From Neckera pumila (Eukaryota; Streptophyta; Bryopsida; Hypnales; Neckeraceae), in NCBI GenBank assembly GCA_963969595.1, contig OZ018411.1, positions 8,000,501 to 8,064,500 of the forward strand: a stretch of DNA of 64,000 bases, written 5' to 3'. A program made the translations under genes and the position numbers. Under the pieces are notes generated by a model. It had not been told where the DNA came from. It saw only the letters and a list, made by a program, of their open reading frames with translations, and did no database searches. Positions 48,407 to 60,560 of this stretch are shown here, one piece after another (position 1 is the first letter of the stretch; every line of letters starts with the position of its first letter).

Positions 48407-51289
48407 CAAGCACAGTTGCTGTTTGTTGTTTATGACAGTTATGCAATAGGGTGTTGTTGCAAATATTACAACGGTTGTACTACCAGTGTTACGAAAATGC
48501 CATTCTATTTAGAAACAGAGTCTTCACGACTCCACTTTAACCTGCTAAGCACTTTGTCTTAACATAGCTTCATGAATCCTTCACATAGTCGCTGCCGCTG
48601 AAAGGGAAAGAGCCGATAATCAATCAGGAAAGTTCCTGAAGTTCAATATGGAAAAGCAGTACTTCTCAGATCCTCATATTCAAGCATAAGTGAAGCAAAG
48701 TGAAGCGCAAGTCTCATGTAAGATCAACCTCGAAGAAACAAAAGCCTTGCCAATCAAATTTGTGTCCTGCTGTAACTCGAGAGTGCCTTACTTCTGTGGA
48801 GAAGCTGGTAACTCTCGGCATTGTGTAGTTCAAGGATATCCAACATTTTCTTTCATTTGAACTTTTCTAATATAGTATTTCTTCAATTTGCTAGAATTGG
48901 GTTTAAAACTCATTATTGGGTTTAAAACTCAATAATACTTCCAAATTTGGATAAAAAATTGTACGGATAACATTAGACCATCTATTTGGATGAGAACTTG
49001 TCAATGGGTTCAATTGTTTTCTTAATATAATAGAATAGAATAGAATATTCAATAATGTAGGTGGGATGTCATTTATGTACATGTATGTAAAGATAAATTA
49101 AATATTGATTTGTCATCTATTCTAATGATTGCATGCTCACTCTCTTCACTATTAGTACCCCTTTGAATTCTTCATAGTTGCTTTCATGGGTCACTTTTAT
49201 GTTGCTTATTATCACCTACTCATTGAAATTTTCAACCATTAACATTGATGGTATTTTGCATCTTAATGTTGAAATTCCAAAGCCCATTGAATCATTTTCT
49301 ATTTTTTCCATGTCAAGCAACATTGTTTAGTATTTAGGGCAATCTTTAAGCTCTATATATATCATAAATCTTTGATATTCATTAGACTTATCCATTGAAG
49401 CCTATCTAAAGTAGTAAGGGACAAACTAAGGGTAGAATCCAAAAAACAACCAAAAAGGACTATGAATTTTGTTGTGGTAGTGAAAATTGGAATATCAAAC
49501 TCTCTTTCCATTCTTAGTCCACATTTCTACACTTATTCCACATTTAATTTAATTCTTGACTTTTGGTGCTAAAAATAGAGTTTAAAGAATATTCTTTGAA
49601 AAAGAAAATACTAAAATTAATAATTTGATAAGATTTTATTTCACCTCTAATTTTTGTCAACACCAAAATGTGGTGCCTTGGACATTTAGGGGTTAACATA
49701 TTTTCCATCAAGCTTCAACATCGTATTGCACTGGTGGCTGGAAGCGGTACCTGCTTACAGAGTTTTTCAATGGGGAATTCAGGCCTGAGGAAAGAGAAAT
49801 AGAATGGGTTGAAAAAGAACGAGACTGATCTTTTGAGGGAAGTCCCAAAAGCTTAAGAACTGAAAGAGCAGGAGGACTAGGCTAGGCCTCTTGAAATAAA
49901 TTTCCAGTAAATCTAATCCATTTTAATTTGGAGCCGAATCTAATCCTTTATAATTTGGAGACTATGAAATTAATTACGAGTTTTAGTAGCTGAAAATGTG
50001 GATCCACAGGAGTGCTCTATAAGCATCCGCACCTTGAAATATTCACCGTCAGTGCATCACCGAATCCAATACCGCCCCATGTAGAAGATTTGCCTGAGGA
50101 AAACTCTTAGAGTAGGACAGCTTCTGCACACTGTGGGATCCCTTTAGAGAGCTGTATGTGCAATAGTCTTCGTCAGGAGCAGAAGCCATCACCTGTGCTT
50201 CGATCATTTCACGAAGTCCCTTCAGTTACATCAACTGGTACATGCAGTGGTTTGGATGCAGTTCAAGATTGAAAAAATCGCTAGTTCTTATCCAGGAAAG
50301 GACGATTTCATCTGGAGATTTGAAACAAATTTTGGCTTGGATACTTCCGTAAGGCATTACCTCATTTGCAACTACTGTATACATCATAACTAAGAACATC
50401 TCCAATACAACTTCTCTCCTAAAATATCCCTCGCCATTCCATCAGAAAGCAGCAAGTTTGTAGCATAGGCATCATTGATATAATGCATCACTCTCGGCAT
50501 GCTTGAGGACACCAGAGCATGTGCAAGTTGCCATCATAGTGAAGCAAAAGTTGGTGTTCAATGGATACCCAGAGGATGAATAACTTTGGTTCCATAATCA
50601 AGAAGAATGAAGAGTGCACTGGGACATGAACAAAGATAGCAAGTGCTAACCTCAGTGCCTACCTTTGGAGGTAGACTCTGACGCAAGCCAAAATCGGAAT
50701 GGATCCCCAGTCTTCATAAACATTGCTGCCCAAATATTGCTTCTACATTGGATTTCAGTAGCATCTTCTAGTACATAGCATCCTTGTTCTGAATGTTTGA
50801 AAGTCCGAAGGGACCCTCCTCCGGAATTCAGATCCTCCACAGATCCAGTGCGTGCAATGAGAGTAGAACTGATGGTTATTTCAGACACTTCCAAACAACC
50901 ACCATATACCGCTTAGTACACCTTTGTAGAATTGAGCATCCGGATTATTCAACATTCGTTCTCAAAGCAGACATCAGACAGTAATATGCACACATGTCTA
51001 GTTTCAATACACTTGAGGGGTGTGCCAGTATGTCCAGTGGAGTTATGATTGATTTCCTCTAGGCCTGTGGAAATTTCACTGCTTGCAGGTTGTGCATACT
51101 GCTTATGTTTCCATGATGTTTCGGCTCTCCTGTTCCACCCAACTTGGCTGGAATTTCCAACCATTTTGGGTAAACTTGGCTGGAACAGAACACCATTTCC
51201 ACAAGCGCAAAACTTCATTCCGCTGGGTCGGATACATACTATCAGTCTTTGAATTAGGATAGAAACACAGTTAATTTAATACTCAAGCA
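48407..51289. other. Between the two host genes: 3' flank and unassigned sequence
   Basis: The 3' untranslated region of the TMEM97-like gene is followed by AT-rich DNA (48,850-49,700) with a solo TTAA-element end. From 49,700 to 51,290 the base composition is closer to that of genes, but frames are short and I see no splice-consistent protein. It may be an RNA gene or an old pseudogene. Confidence 0.35.
49655..49692. mobile_element. Solo right end of the 639-bp TTAA subfamily
   Basis: CACCAAAATGTGGTGCCTTGG then ACATTTAGGGG, followed by TTAA (49693-49696). This is the inverted first 40 bases of the element at 40907. No partner end was found upstream. Confidence 0.45.
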
Positions 51290-51722
51290 TAAAACTAAAG
51301 CAATCACTAATTTTGAATTTATCAGTGAATTGGGTTACAAGACTTAATTAGCCACTAGTGTGCCCTGTGCCGTTGCCACAGTCAAAAGAAAAGAAAAAGT
51401 AATTTTCTAATTTTTTGATTCATTTAAAACTTCTAAATTCAATAACTTCCACACCGTACGTCGAGGGCTTGGCTGCCAGAGGACGCACGGTCGAGGAGAC
51501 CTCAACGTAACAAACAGAACAAACAAACAAACAAACAGCCAAACCTAAGGTACGGATTGCACAAGAGTTTCAAGCAACAATGTCACATTTACTCCTTTGA
51601 TTTGGGAGATAAAAATAGTACTTAGATTCATACTAAAACATAGAATTGCTTGTGTGAACTAAAAGCACTCACTACAACTACATTTATCAAAGTTTTGGGT
51701 TACCTGACTTAATTAGTCGTTG
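51290..51722. repeat. Imperfect direct repeat, about 60 bp, flanking a retroposon-like unit
   Basis: CTAAAGCAATCACTAATTTT...GGGTTACAAGACTTAATTAG (51293-51351) recurs as CTAAAAGCACTCACTACAAC...GGGTTACCTGACTTAATTAG (51659-51717). The retroposon-like sequence at 51354-51537 lies between them. Confidence 0.45.
51354..51537 (+). mobile_element. Possible SINE-like retroposon with (CAAA)n tail
   Basis: Shares with 56028-56397 the order ACTAGTGTG(A)CCCTGTG(C/T)CGTTG, AAAGTAATTTTCTAATTTTT, AAATTCAATAACTT, GGGGACGCACGGTC-like and a tail of (CAAA)n. A common 5' phrase and a simple-repeat 3' tail are what a SINE or truncated LINE would show. I cannot identify a tRNA-derived head. Confidence 0.35.
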
Positions 51723-51834
51723 CCCAGGAGGAGCTTCAAACAAACAATGTCACAGCTACGCTCCAAGCAGTATTGCTTGCTTCCATATTGTCATCTTGCG
51801 CATGGGCTATGGACAATCTCACGAAGCCCAATAG

Positions 51835-52233
51835 CCACGTCATATTATACACCATCACCAGCAGCGGGGCTCAGCCAACTGGACCGGTGATGACAAGTCG
51901 GCCAACGCCTACGGGATGCCGACCTCAGGATATTTCCATTATGCAGCGCCAAATGCCTGGAACAGAAACTCCTCGTTTCCAGGTGGCCATCACCAACACA
52001 TGCATAGACCACAAATGCTCCATTCAAAAAATCATGGCCTTCAATTCTGTGGACAGTTCAGTACTGCTTACCTCATCAACCCAAATGTGTTCAGACGAGT
52101 GAACAATGGACCCACCTGCGTTGTCAATAATCTTTTGCCCATGAGCTCCAGCCAAAGCCTCACTTTCCACTACGACACCGAGTTCATGGAGCTCATACAC
52201 TTAGCGTCGGCCGAACCAGTTTGTCATCAGTAA
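51835..52233 (+). pseudogene. Unassigned protein-like open frame (possible exon)
   Basis: Open from just after a TAG at 51832 to TAA at 52233. The translation includes HHHQQRGSANWTGDDKSANA, YGMPTSGYFHYAAPNAWNRN and FPGGHHQHMHRPQMLHSKNH, with a His/Asn/Gly-rich composition typical of a plant regulatory protein's disordered part. No family is recognised and no upstream exon is clear. An overlapping frame (51773-52102) is less protein-like. It may be a gene fragment. Confidence 0.25.
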
Positions 52234-52760
52234 TTAGGCAATACCGGATTCACTAATGACGTGCCTCAAAAGGTACAAGATTCAAAACAGAGCGTGATCC
52301 TGCAGATGCCACCTTAGTCTAGATGCAACAGGGTCAGGGTGAGGAATAAAGATAAGCTCACTGTATGTCATGATCCTGTGAAACAGAGCAGACTGTGACG
52401 GTCACTTGATATTATGTTTATCATATCTCATACTCTGAAATAAAAACTTGTTTCAGAGAAAGAAAAGAAAAGCGGATACTTAATGAATATTGACAAAATC
52501 TTCTGTTTTAAGGGATTGAGTCTGTTAAGGTGTACACATAGGTTGGTACTCTCAAAACATGTAGTTCAACGAGTTGACAACGAGGGAGACGAATTGTCTC
52601 CCACCACCATACTGCTCAATATTGAACAAGTCGTGATTACGAGCTCAGCTAAATTTAACACTCGTGTCTCGGTTGGCAACAAACTTATCCTTCTACAACA
52701 AAACTCGCCAGTGATCCGACTGCCATGCTAACCGAGGATAAAAGGATGTGAAAGTGCTAA
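52234..52760. other. 3' flank shared with the convergent SixA-like gene
   Basis: Short frames only. An 82-codon plus-strand frame (52483-52731) overlaps what is probably the 3' untranslated region of the minus-strand phosphatase gene. I cannot support it as a gene. Confidence 0.4.
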
Positions 52761-54913
52761 CTATGCTACCTCGTATCCAACATCAGACGTTGAATCTGGC
52801 TTCATAATACCTACTAGTCTCCAGCCTCCCATTCCAGCTTTCTCAAATGCCTGATGATCAAGAGCATAAATACGTAAGCATGAGAAAAAGCGGGCACAAA
52901 CTATCATGAATAGACGTCCAAAACCTTGTGCAATTCAATATAGAGCTAATCAATAGGTACATTAATAAGCTTCCAGTTGAAATGCATAGTTGAATGTCAT
53001 CGCCATATTCTAATGCGTGCAAAATGAAGTTCCTCAAATACTAAATAGCAACACTGAACTATGTCACTCTGGAGACCATCCCTCAACTCCAGGAACTGAG
53101 AATAAGATTCCAACCTTGAATCCTGAGAACAAAATCAACAAGTGCAGTATCTCTTTAGTGATCTCAGTTCCATTATCAACATCCTAAATTTCTTAAGCAT
53201 AGCCATTGCTTCAGATTCGTAGAGCAGTACAAAAAATGCTCACTTCTTTCCATGAACCACCAGGAGCTTCCAGAAGAGCGGCATTAGCAGTCTTCAACTC
53301 TACAGCAACGCCACAAAGCTGACTGGCAGCCTCTTCCCATCCTTTATTATGGCCCATACACCTGTGCAACCGTTGATGCGCACCTTTAGTAAGAAACATA
53401 CATCAAATTTATACACGAGCATCACTAGAGGAAGCTAACTAGGGTCATCATAACCACACTCAGTCATTGGTACATTCCAGACGACATATCCAGAGTAACA
53501 CCTACATGATTGTAGTTACATCCTCTCGAGTAAATTTCAGTACATTCTCCTGAATATGCTGGGCCGTGTGTCCATCCATGGCCGCCACAGAGTAGAAGCT
53601 GCCAAGGAACCGAACCTCTGCATCTGTCAAGTCACCGTAATGTGCTTGCATTATTTCTAATGTCTCCCGTGTCCTCTGCGAATCACTGCATCCCAAACCA
53701 CTTGTTATCATCCTTGGTAGGACGCAGTAAGCCTCCCCGGTCCCATCCTGCTCAATTTATGAAACCAGACTCCAAAATTCAAGAGACAATTTAACAAATA
53801 GTAACAAAAACAAACCTGCACAGGATGATTTCAGGCATCCAGCTATGCTTTTCCAATTTGCTTGCAATGTTGGCCGCTGCTAAACGGCCCTTCTTGCTCA
53901 GTGGCCTGTTGTGATCTGAAATTCGTAGAGAGAAGAACATAAACTTACTAAACCCCCAGAGATATTCTAGAAAACATAGCAGTACTAACCCCTACGTCCT
54001 TAAACTTAGTCCACTTATGGTCGAAGCTAAGTGGTCGATTATGGTTACTTCCAAACCATACTTCTATTGTCAAAAAATGGTGGATTTTTTTCTTTCTATT
54101 CAAATGTTCGGTTGCCTTCCTTGAAGTGTCCTATATGATTTATTTCAACTCCTTGACGTGTCCTGTTTTCCAGGACACCACGAGGGGTGGATAACCCATA
54201 ATTAAGCTAGTACATGCTCTACGACTGAAACTATTAGTCATTGAAGTGACTCCCAAGATTTGTACAATCTTAAATGCTGCACGCAAATGAAAGCATACAA
54301 AGCTCACATGTAAAGGGAAGGAATTCAAGAGGCAACTAAACTAGGATTCGAAAGCTAGCCCCAACCTAAACAGTGGACCATATTGGTAGGAGTATTGCTG
54401 GGCTATCAAATTATCTACAAAATCTCACTACTCTAATCATACATTCGCACTATCCAGTATCCACTTAACCTAAATTCAATTTTCTGTCAACTTCAGGAGG
54501 AAATCAATGGGGAGAATATTGAATGACTTAAGCCGTGTTCAAATTTCACCTTTCAATGAGCGGTCAGCCCATGAGCTCTTGGCATGACGGAGCAAGATCA
54601 AGCGTCGTTTGTTTGTCTCCTTTGGCTGCCGGCTCCCGACGGATTTCTCAGTAGTGGTGTACGCGTTCCGGAGCTGAACGCGAGGATTGCTGCTCGTACC
54701 TTGAACATGACCTTCGTCCAATGCTGCGGGCTTCATCTTTCCCTGCCTTTCCAAAAACTGCATCAACTGTGACTGCAGCCCTAATTTCCTTTTCCAATCA
54801 ATCTCCCTCGCACCTCGCCTTCTCCAAGCTGTGGTCGTACTGACGATACTCGGGGCAATTGTCACTCCCTCCAATACCAAAACTTGGGCTCCATTCAATG
54901 CCCGTGTTGCCAT
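52761..54913 (-). CDS. SixA-like phosphohistidine phosphatase (histidine phosphatase superfamily)
   Basis: Five minus-strand exons: 54550-54913, 53816-53915, 53506-53685, 53244-53361 and 52761-52850 (852 nt), giving 283 residues. All joins are GT-AG and keep frame. ATG at 54913 is the first in a long open exon. Residues 1-100 form a basic, Ser/Thr-rich leader without family similarity, compatible with a plastid or mitochondrial transit peptide. The catalytic core starts at RLILLRHAKSSW, with R109 and H110, where the family's RHG becomes RHA as in SixA relatives. It continues with DHNRPLSKKG (122-131), CSDSQRTRET (R159), the DG at 192-193 and MCMGHNKGWEE (H219). The C-terminus is FEKAGMGGWRLVGIMKP. 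This family removes phosphate from histidine or small molecules; the substrate here is unknown. The structure is complete, with no stops or shifts. Confidence 0.85.
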
Positions 54914-56027
54914 TTCCTAAAAAACAAGATCGAATTCAAATTCCGAACGAAGCCTGTGTTCAACTGAGGGAAAATCGTGTGCGCTATTCCATCACAAAAG
55001 TTGCCGTCTCAGAATTTTCCTCATCGTGATTCTCCAACTGAAGCTGCAGCAACGAGAAGACGAAGACCTAATTGCAAGCTTCCAATTCAAGACCTAATTT
55101 CATATTCGAAAAAAACTAAATTCGAAATGTTCATCCCAGCTATGACGATAACCTCTCCTTCGACGATCAATATGCTTTACGATAAGACAAAATATTTCTA
55201 CATCGCTTTGAAGATCTCAAGGTTACAACCTCGTGCTCCATGCAAAGGATGTGTGGAATCATGCTTCGAGAGGGAGAATTGGCTGGGGCGTCCTCTTCAA
55301 GGACAGAAAATTTGAACTTTAGTTCTGTTCTCCCTTCGAGGTCCTGAAGGTCTACGGACTGACACCTAAAACCGCCACGTTTCTTATTATTAGACTGGCA
55401 AAAATTTATGCTTTCTGTTTGGCAAATGAAAGGAGATTAAAGAATGCATCATTTTTTACTTTTTCTTGACACAAGTGTGTTGAATAACACATTGCGAGGT
55501 TTCATCTAGTAGAAAGGCTACTTTCATGCCATATAAACACAACATATCAGTATCAACTATACCACAACCTTTCACCTTATTTATGTCATCAATTAAACAA
55601 TAATTTTAGGCATCTGAGACTTCGGAAGGTCCCTACATTGAAACATGAGTTAAGTAGTCAATATGGAGTTCAAATAAACCATTTTGACACTTATTTTCTG
55701 AATTTTTTTAAAGGCATGGAATGTTCCATCTTTTTTAAGGATACCAAAATTGATATTATTTTCACTACATCCTAGAAAAAAAAATCATGTTTTCTTAAGC
55801 ATAAAATAAAGGACTTTGGAATTGCTTTAAAAGGTGAAAAAAATTGAAAACATGCCTTTTGTAGAATAGATCTACAAACGGAGCTTTGATTCATTCAATG
55901 TGGATGAGAAATGTGAAAAATATAAGGATTTTTGTTTGTAGTGAGCTATAGAACCTCACTAAAAAATAACTAATGATGTCTATTATTTAATTTTGATAAT
56001 TTTGAAAAAAAATGTAAATTTAGTTTA
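54914..56027. other. 5' flank of the SixA-like gene, then AT-rich intergenic
   Basis: Bases 54,914-55,320 are GC-richer and probably contain the promoter and 5' leader of the phosphatase gene. A 112-codon plus-strand frame at 54977-55315 has no recognisable features and may be chance. From 55,440 the DNA is AT-rich. A phrase near 55,880 (GGAGCTTTGATTCATTCAAT) is the internal word of the TTAA family, suggesting an old fragment. Confidence 0.4.
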
Positions 56028-56064
56028 GACTAGTGTGACCCTGTGTCGTTGACCCAATTTTCAT

Positions 56065-56136
56065 CTACTCCCGGTTCCACTCCTGGTTCTACTTCCAATT
56101 CTACTCCCAGTTCTACTCCCGGTTCCACTCCCAGTA
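56065..56136. repeat. 12-bp minisatellite, six units
   Basis: Units CTACTCCCGGTT, CCACTCCTGGTT, CTACTTCCAATT, CTACTCCCAGTT, CTACTCCCGGTT and CCACTCCCAGTA start at 56065 and follow each other without spacing. Each unit contains a GGTTCnAnTCC-like phrase when read across the junction. Confidence 0.8.
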
Positions 56137-56330
56137 GCAAGAACGCCACCAAAATCAAAGTAAAAGTAATTTTCTAATTTTTTAATCAATAAATACTTTG
56201 AAATTCAATAACTTTTGCACCACCGCTCCAAACGCCACGAAACCAAGCCGGTGCACCCCTCCTCGGCGAGAGCTTTCCGACGGTACCAAGCACGCAGCCA
56301 GGGGACGCACGGTCAGGAAGTTGTCCACGC

Positions 56331-56397
56331 TACAAACAAAACAAAACAAAACAAAACAAACAAACAAACAAACAAACAAACAAACAAACAAACAAAC
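56331..56397. repeat. (AAAAC)n then (CAAA)n microsatellite
   Basis: About four AAAAC units followed by about eleven CAAA units, ending at ACTCATTT. It forms the 3' tail of the retroposon-like unit. Confidence 0.85.
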
Positions 56398-58446
56398 TCA
56401 TTTAAAGTGTTGATTACTTGCAATAACATTATCACCATTGAGATTGACATATTCCAATTCCATAATGAAAACAATTAGTTGTTTACATTCTCATTTTGTC
56501 TCAAATCTGGGTCATTGCAAGAAACATTTGTTCCTTTGACCTTGGATGAGTAGTTTTTTGTTCATAACTTTTGCGTCTTCTGTCCATTTTCTATGAAATA
56601 TGAACTAAAGGTACATGTGGTAGTTCCAGACATTGAATAATTTTTTAGAATTTTTAGAATTATTTTACTACTTTAAAATTGCCCCCAATTGGATGTCTAC
56701 CTTGACCATTTTGGGAGGTTTTAGTACTATTTTCGACCCCAAAATGCAAATTTGAAAGTTGGAATTCAAGGAGTTTTATTAAAATCAAACAAGAGGTTTT
56801 CTAAAAATAATATTTTTTCCACCTTCTACATGTGTTCAAAGTGCACTACCTTTGCGCATATACTGAGAATACAATTTATTTTTTCAAAAATGAAAATGGT
56901 TGAAAAAAAGCATCCTCAAGTTAGGAAAAATGATTTTTGGAGGGGGATTTTTTGAATCCTTTTACCATTTTCTAAAAATAAAATCCCAAAGTGTCTAATT
57001 TCTTGCATTTTTCAACACTCTTTGACCGTGCATAACTTTTAGTAATAAATTTTTCTAGATCTAAAATTTTTGCACACATTGCTTTTTTGAAGGTTTATAA
57101 ATTATCTTTATTTTATTTTATTTTTAAAAAATTTATTCCAAAAGTCACACCAATCAAGTACTATGGCCATTTTGAGCCAAAAATTGGCAAGTGTTTTTGC
57201 AACTACCTACCTTTTCCTACTAAATGATTTCTTAAAGAATAAAAATAATTTTTTAGAAGAAAGAGGCCAGTGGAAGTGTCCTATGGATTCTCAATTCAAT
57301 CTTACAATATAACACCAAAAAACTCAATTTTCTATAGATTAAGTCAAGAGAATTAGACGTCTACTAATATAATTTGAGAGCTTGCAAAAAATATGTTTCT
57401 TTTCATTATTTCAAATGTTACAACCTTGCAATCTATAGGGTCCATGCTTTTGAAAAAAAATTTACACATTCTTCTACTTGTGTGAGGCAAGATCGTGCAT
57501 TAAAATATAAATTTTTCTCATTTTTGCTCTTTGCACTAGAAATAATGTGGTGATAAACGTTTAGGGGTTATAACTATTTTTTCAAATGATTCTTTAAGGT
57601 TTTGAAAAGCAACATGTTTCTTTGGGAGGGCCAATTTCAAATTTGGTAGGATAAAAGGGTGTTTTGTTTATACAAAATTACATTCATAGGAGGATTTTAA
57701 TTTAGAAAATGTATTCAATTAGTATAATTAATGTATACATATTATAATTTAAACATGTTGCATTGTACGTGAGTAAAGAAGTTTTAGAAAGAAATGTCTC
57801 TAACTTGCTTGATCTTATGTACAAGTTTGGTATGTAGTTCATACAAAAATTATACAATTTCACTACGATTTTCATCCAAAAATAATATTCTATATGTTTC
57901 CACACAAAACATGTAAAAAAATACTCTTATTGCTGCTTACCAAATTTGAGATGGAGACTCATACCCAAATTAAACGAACAAATCAAAATCTTTCTAAATT
58001 CAAATTGAAATTCCATATCCATCTTTAAAAAAAAGTGGTAATATTTTTAGATGTTTGTGTATCTAATAAGTATGGTATTTGAGACTTGAATGTTTTCTAA
58101 ATGCAAGACACATTTGCACAAACTCTCTAAGGTTTTTATATACTTGAAATATTTCTATAATTGAGGAAGAAGACTTTTTGCTAATCAAATATTTTGCGCA
58201 TGATGAAAATCTCTCATTATGAATAAATTAAATTCTTTCAAATCAAATTTGAAACTATTTGAATATACTCAACCTTTATTATTTAATAATCAACTTGTAA
58301 TGAAGCTAAAAAGTTTATAAGATTTTTTGATGAGAAGCTCGGAAATTTGTTTTTAGGATATTTTTCTTTTGTTTAAAAAGTGAAATTCAAATATATATAT
58401 ATATATATATATATAATCATCTATAACATATATATTCCATTCTTCC
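56398..58446. other. AT-rich stretch with an eroded TTAA-family copy
   Basis: Bases 57,400-57,568 (ACCTTGCAATCTATAGGGTCC, GCTCTTTGCACTAGAAAT, then CGTTTAGGGGTTATAA) match the right end of the 44095-type element. No left end is found. Otherwise there are only short frames. An (AT)n run lies at 58390-58415. Confidence 0.45.
58390..58415. repeat. (AT)n microsatellite
   Basis: About thirteen alternating AT dinucleotides. Confidence 0.9.
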
Positions 58447-58450
58447 TTAA

Positions 58451-59373
58451 CCCCTAAAGTTTCACGACTATGTAATCACCAAAAACGATCCAAAACTGCC
58501 ATTTCTAATACAACTACCAAATTTTTGGAAAAAAACAATTTCTGACACATGTAACCGTAGGATCTTGTAGTATGATATTTTGAAAACATATGGGAAAAAT
58601 TTCAGAAAATTCCACCATGTGGATCATAAGATATAAGCATTCAAAGTCTTGAAAACCATTTTTTCAATCCTGCGAAAAACCGGGCAGCTGCACTTTGCAA
58701 GCTCACTTTTCAATGAAAAATGCCGATAAAGGTGGTGCTTCTTTAAATTCAGTTTCCTAAACAAGTTGTCTATATGCATGAAAAATTTCACATCATTTGG
58801 AATTGTACAACATATAGGAAAAAAATAGCAAGTAGAAAGAAGTAGAAAATGACTCAAAATACTAAATTGTTAAAAATTTAATCATGGAATTTAAAAATGC
58901 CAATTCCAACGGTTGTAATGTTGTAATAATCAATCTACATCCTAGGATTTTATTTTTTTCCCAAAATATTGAAAATTGAGTTAAATAAACGACTTTAAAG
59001 TTTTTTTTAGAGTAGAGAATCCATAACTGCCCGCAAACCAAAAACCCTCATAACTTTTGACTCATTGATTGAAATGGAGTGACTCAAAGCTTTTTAAGTA
59101 TATATAAATGTAGAGAACCAATTTAAAAAAAAAAATTCCGGAAAAAATGATTTTTTTTTATCTGCCCAAACTGCCCGGTTACAAAAAAAAGTAACATATT
59201 AGGTCACAACTTTTGACTTGTATTTTGAAATGTCATGAAACTTGGTACACATGAAGATATTCCTTGCCCCCACCTTCTATTAAAATTTCAGCCTCAAATA
59301 TGGATATCTCTAGTCACACATACCTGCCCAAAATTTCTATACGGCCAAAAAACGCATGTTGGTCCTTTAGGGG
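58451..59373 (+). mobile_element. TTAA-family miniature element, complete type copy (923 bp)
   Basis: TTAA at 58447-58450 and 59374-59377. Ends CCCCTAAAG and CTTTAGGGG are perfect inverted repeats of 9 bp next to TTAA. Homologous copies are at 14616-15548 (same strand), 42241-43171 (opposite strand) and 63470 to the window end. No transposase; nonautonomous. Confidence 0.75.
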
Positions 59374-59807
59374 TTAAGATTAAAAAATTTATATCCACTT
59401 TCACTATGAAATTCAACTACATGCCCTTATCAAAGTATTATTCCTAAAGTTGTGCTTAAAAAGTGCTATAGCAAGAAAAATGTGACATTAGAATATATAA
59501 TTGTTTCTTTCTCTTGAGTATAAAATTTACTTTAGATAGTGTTGGTATTTGGACAAGATGTTGTAACTGTCTACAAAAATAATCTTTCACATATTTTACC
59601 CCACTAATAATTATGCCATGGATCAAGGCTCCATTAATATCTACAAATCTATCCTACATGTATAAAAAGGATGTTGATGGATGACAAAAAGTAGATGACA
59701 ATCAATGGATGAATGTAGCCAAGTTTATGATGTTCTTAGAATCCTCATGGCTAAACTCTTTTTCCGTCACAACTCTGTATGCATTAGAGGAGACCTAAGC
59801 CTCCGAC

Positions 59808-60095
59808 ATGGTTGTCATATCGGACAGAATTTTACTGTTCACGAACGAATCAGACGAATCTGCGGTGACTGGCTGCAAACTTTGGAGGCCAATAACTTTT
59901 GGAAAAATTGTCCAAATTGGGCATGTGATATGTTTTTCGGCATCTACAAAAAATTGTAGATGCCGAAAAATATATCACATGCCCAATTTGGACAATTTTT
60001 CCAAAAGTTATTGGCCTCCAAAGTTTGCAGCCAATCACCGCAGATTCGTCCGATTTGTGCGTGAACAGTAAAATTCTGTCCGATATGACAACCGT
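59808..60095. repeat. Near-perfect long hairpin, 142-nt arms, 4-nt loop
   Basis: The left arm (59808-59949) begins GGTTGTCATATCGGACAGAA and ends GGCATCTACAA. The loop is AAAA (59950-59953), and the right arm (59954-60095) is its reverse complement. I count only a handful of mismatches, for example within ACGAACGAATCAGACG against ACGCACAAATCGGACG. Weaker pairing extends to about 59,800 and 60,103. A transcript of either strand would fold into a long double-stranded stem. It contains no gene; open frames across it are mirror images. Confidence 0.85.
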
Positions 60096-60103
60096 GGCCT
60101 CCG

Positions 60104-60560
60104 GAAGATTGTTTTAGGGCTATTTCCAATGCTGGGAACAACGCATTGTTGTCAGAAAGAAAGAAAGAAAAAAAATAAAAATAAAAATTACTAAATGTTA
60201 AAAGAACACTAAAAGAAATTAAAAAAATCTGACATGGCAATTACTTGGCCACGTTAGCTTGGCCATTTGGCAGCGTCCCAGCATTCCTGCAAAGTTCCCA
60301 CAATCCGGGAACTCACAATCTCTTAGAGGCCCGGATCTCCTCTAATGATTCTAATCAATCGTTTAACTTATTCTTTGGGGGGCTTTATATTGCGTACATA
60401 GGGAAAGTATGAAGGGTCTTCAATCAAATTGGGAGTAAGTTAGGGTCTCCAATTGACACTAGTGCAAAACCATCTCTCCTATTTATATTAGACTTGGTGA
60501 AATTTTGACTCCTTGGATTGTTTTTTTGCCTTTTTTTTTATTTATTTATTTTCTATTTGA
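60104..60560. other. Intergenic, no supported gene
   Basis: A (GAAA)n-like purine run at 60,156-60,180 and GC-richer patches at 60,240-60,345. No element ends were recognised. Confidence 0.4.

Larger units (their letters stand above)
56028..56397 (+). mobile_element. Possible SINE-like retroposon copy with (CAAA)n tail
   Basis: Second copy of the unit seen at 51354-51537, with the same start, middle and simple-repeat tail. It is enlarged by a 12-bp minisatellite (56065-56136). The tail runs from AAACAAAAC units into pure CAAAC repeats ending at 56397. Confidence 0.4.

Noticed and set aside
56065..56136. tRNA-type B boxes as evidence of a tRNA gene
   Set aside because: No cloverleaf or A box is present; the box-like phrase is produced by the repeat unit.
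59705..60240. Open frames on both strands across the long hairpin
   Set aside because: They are mirror translations of the two arms and have no protein features.
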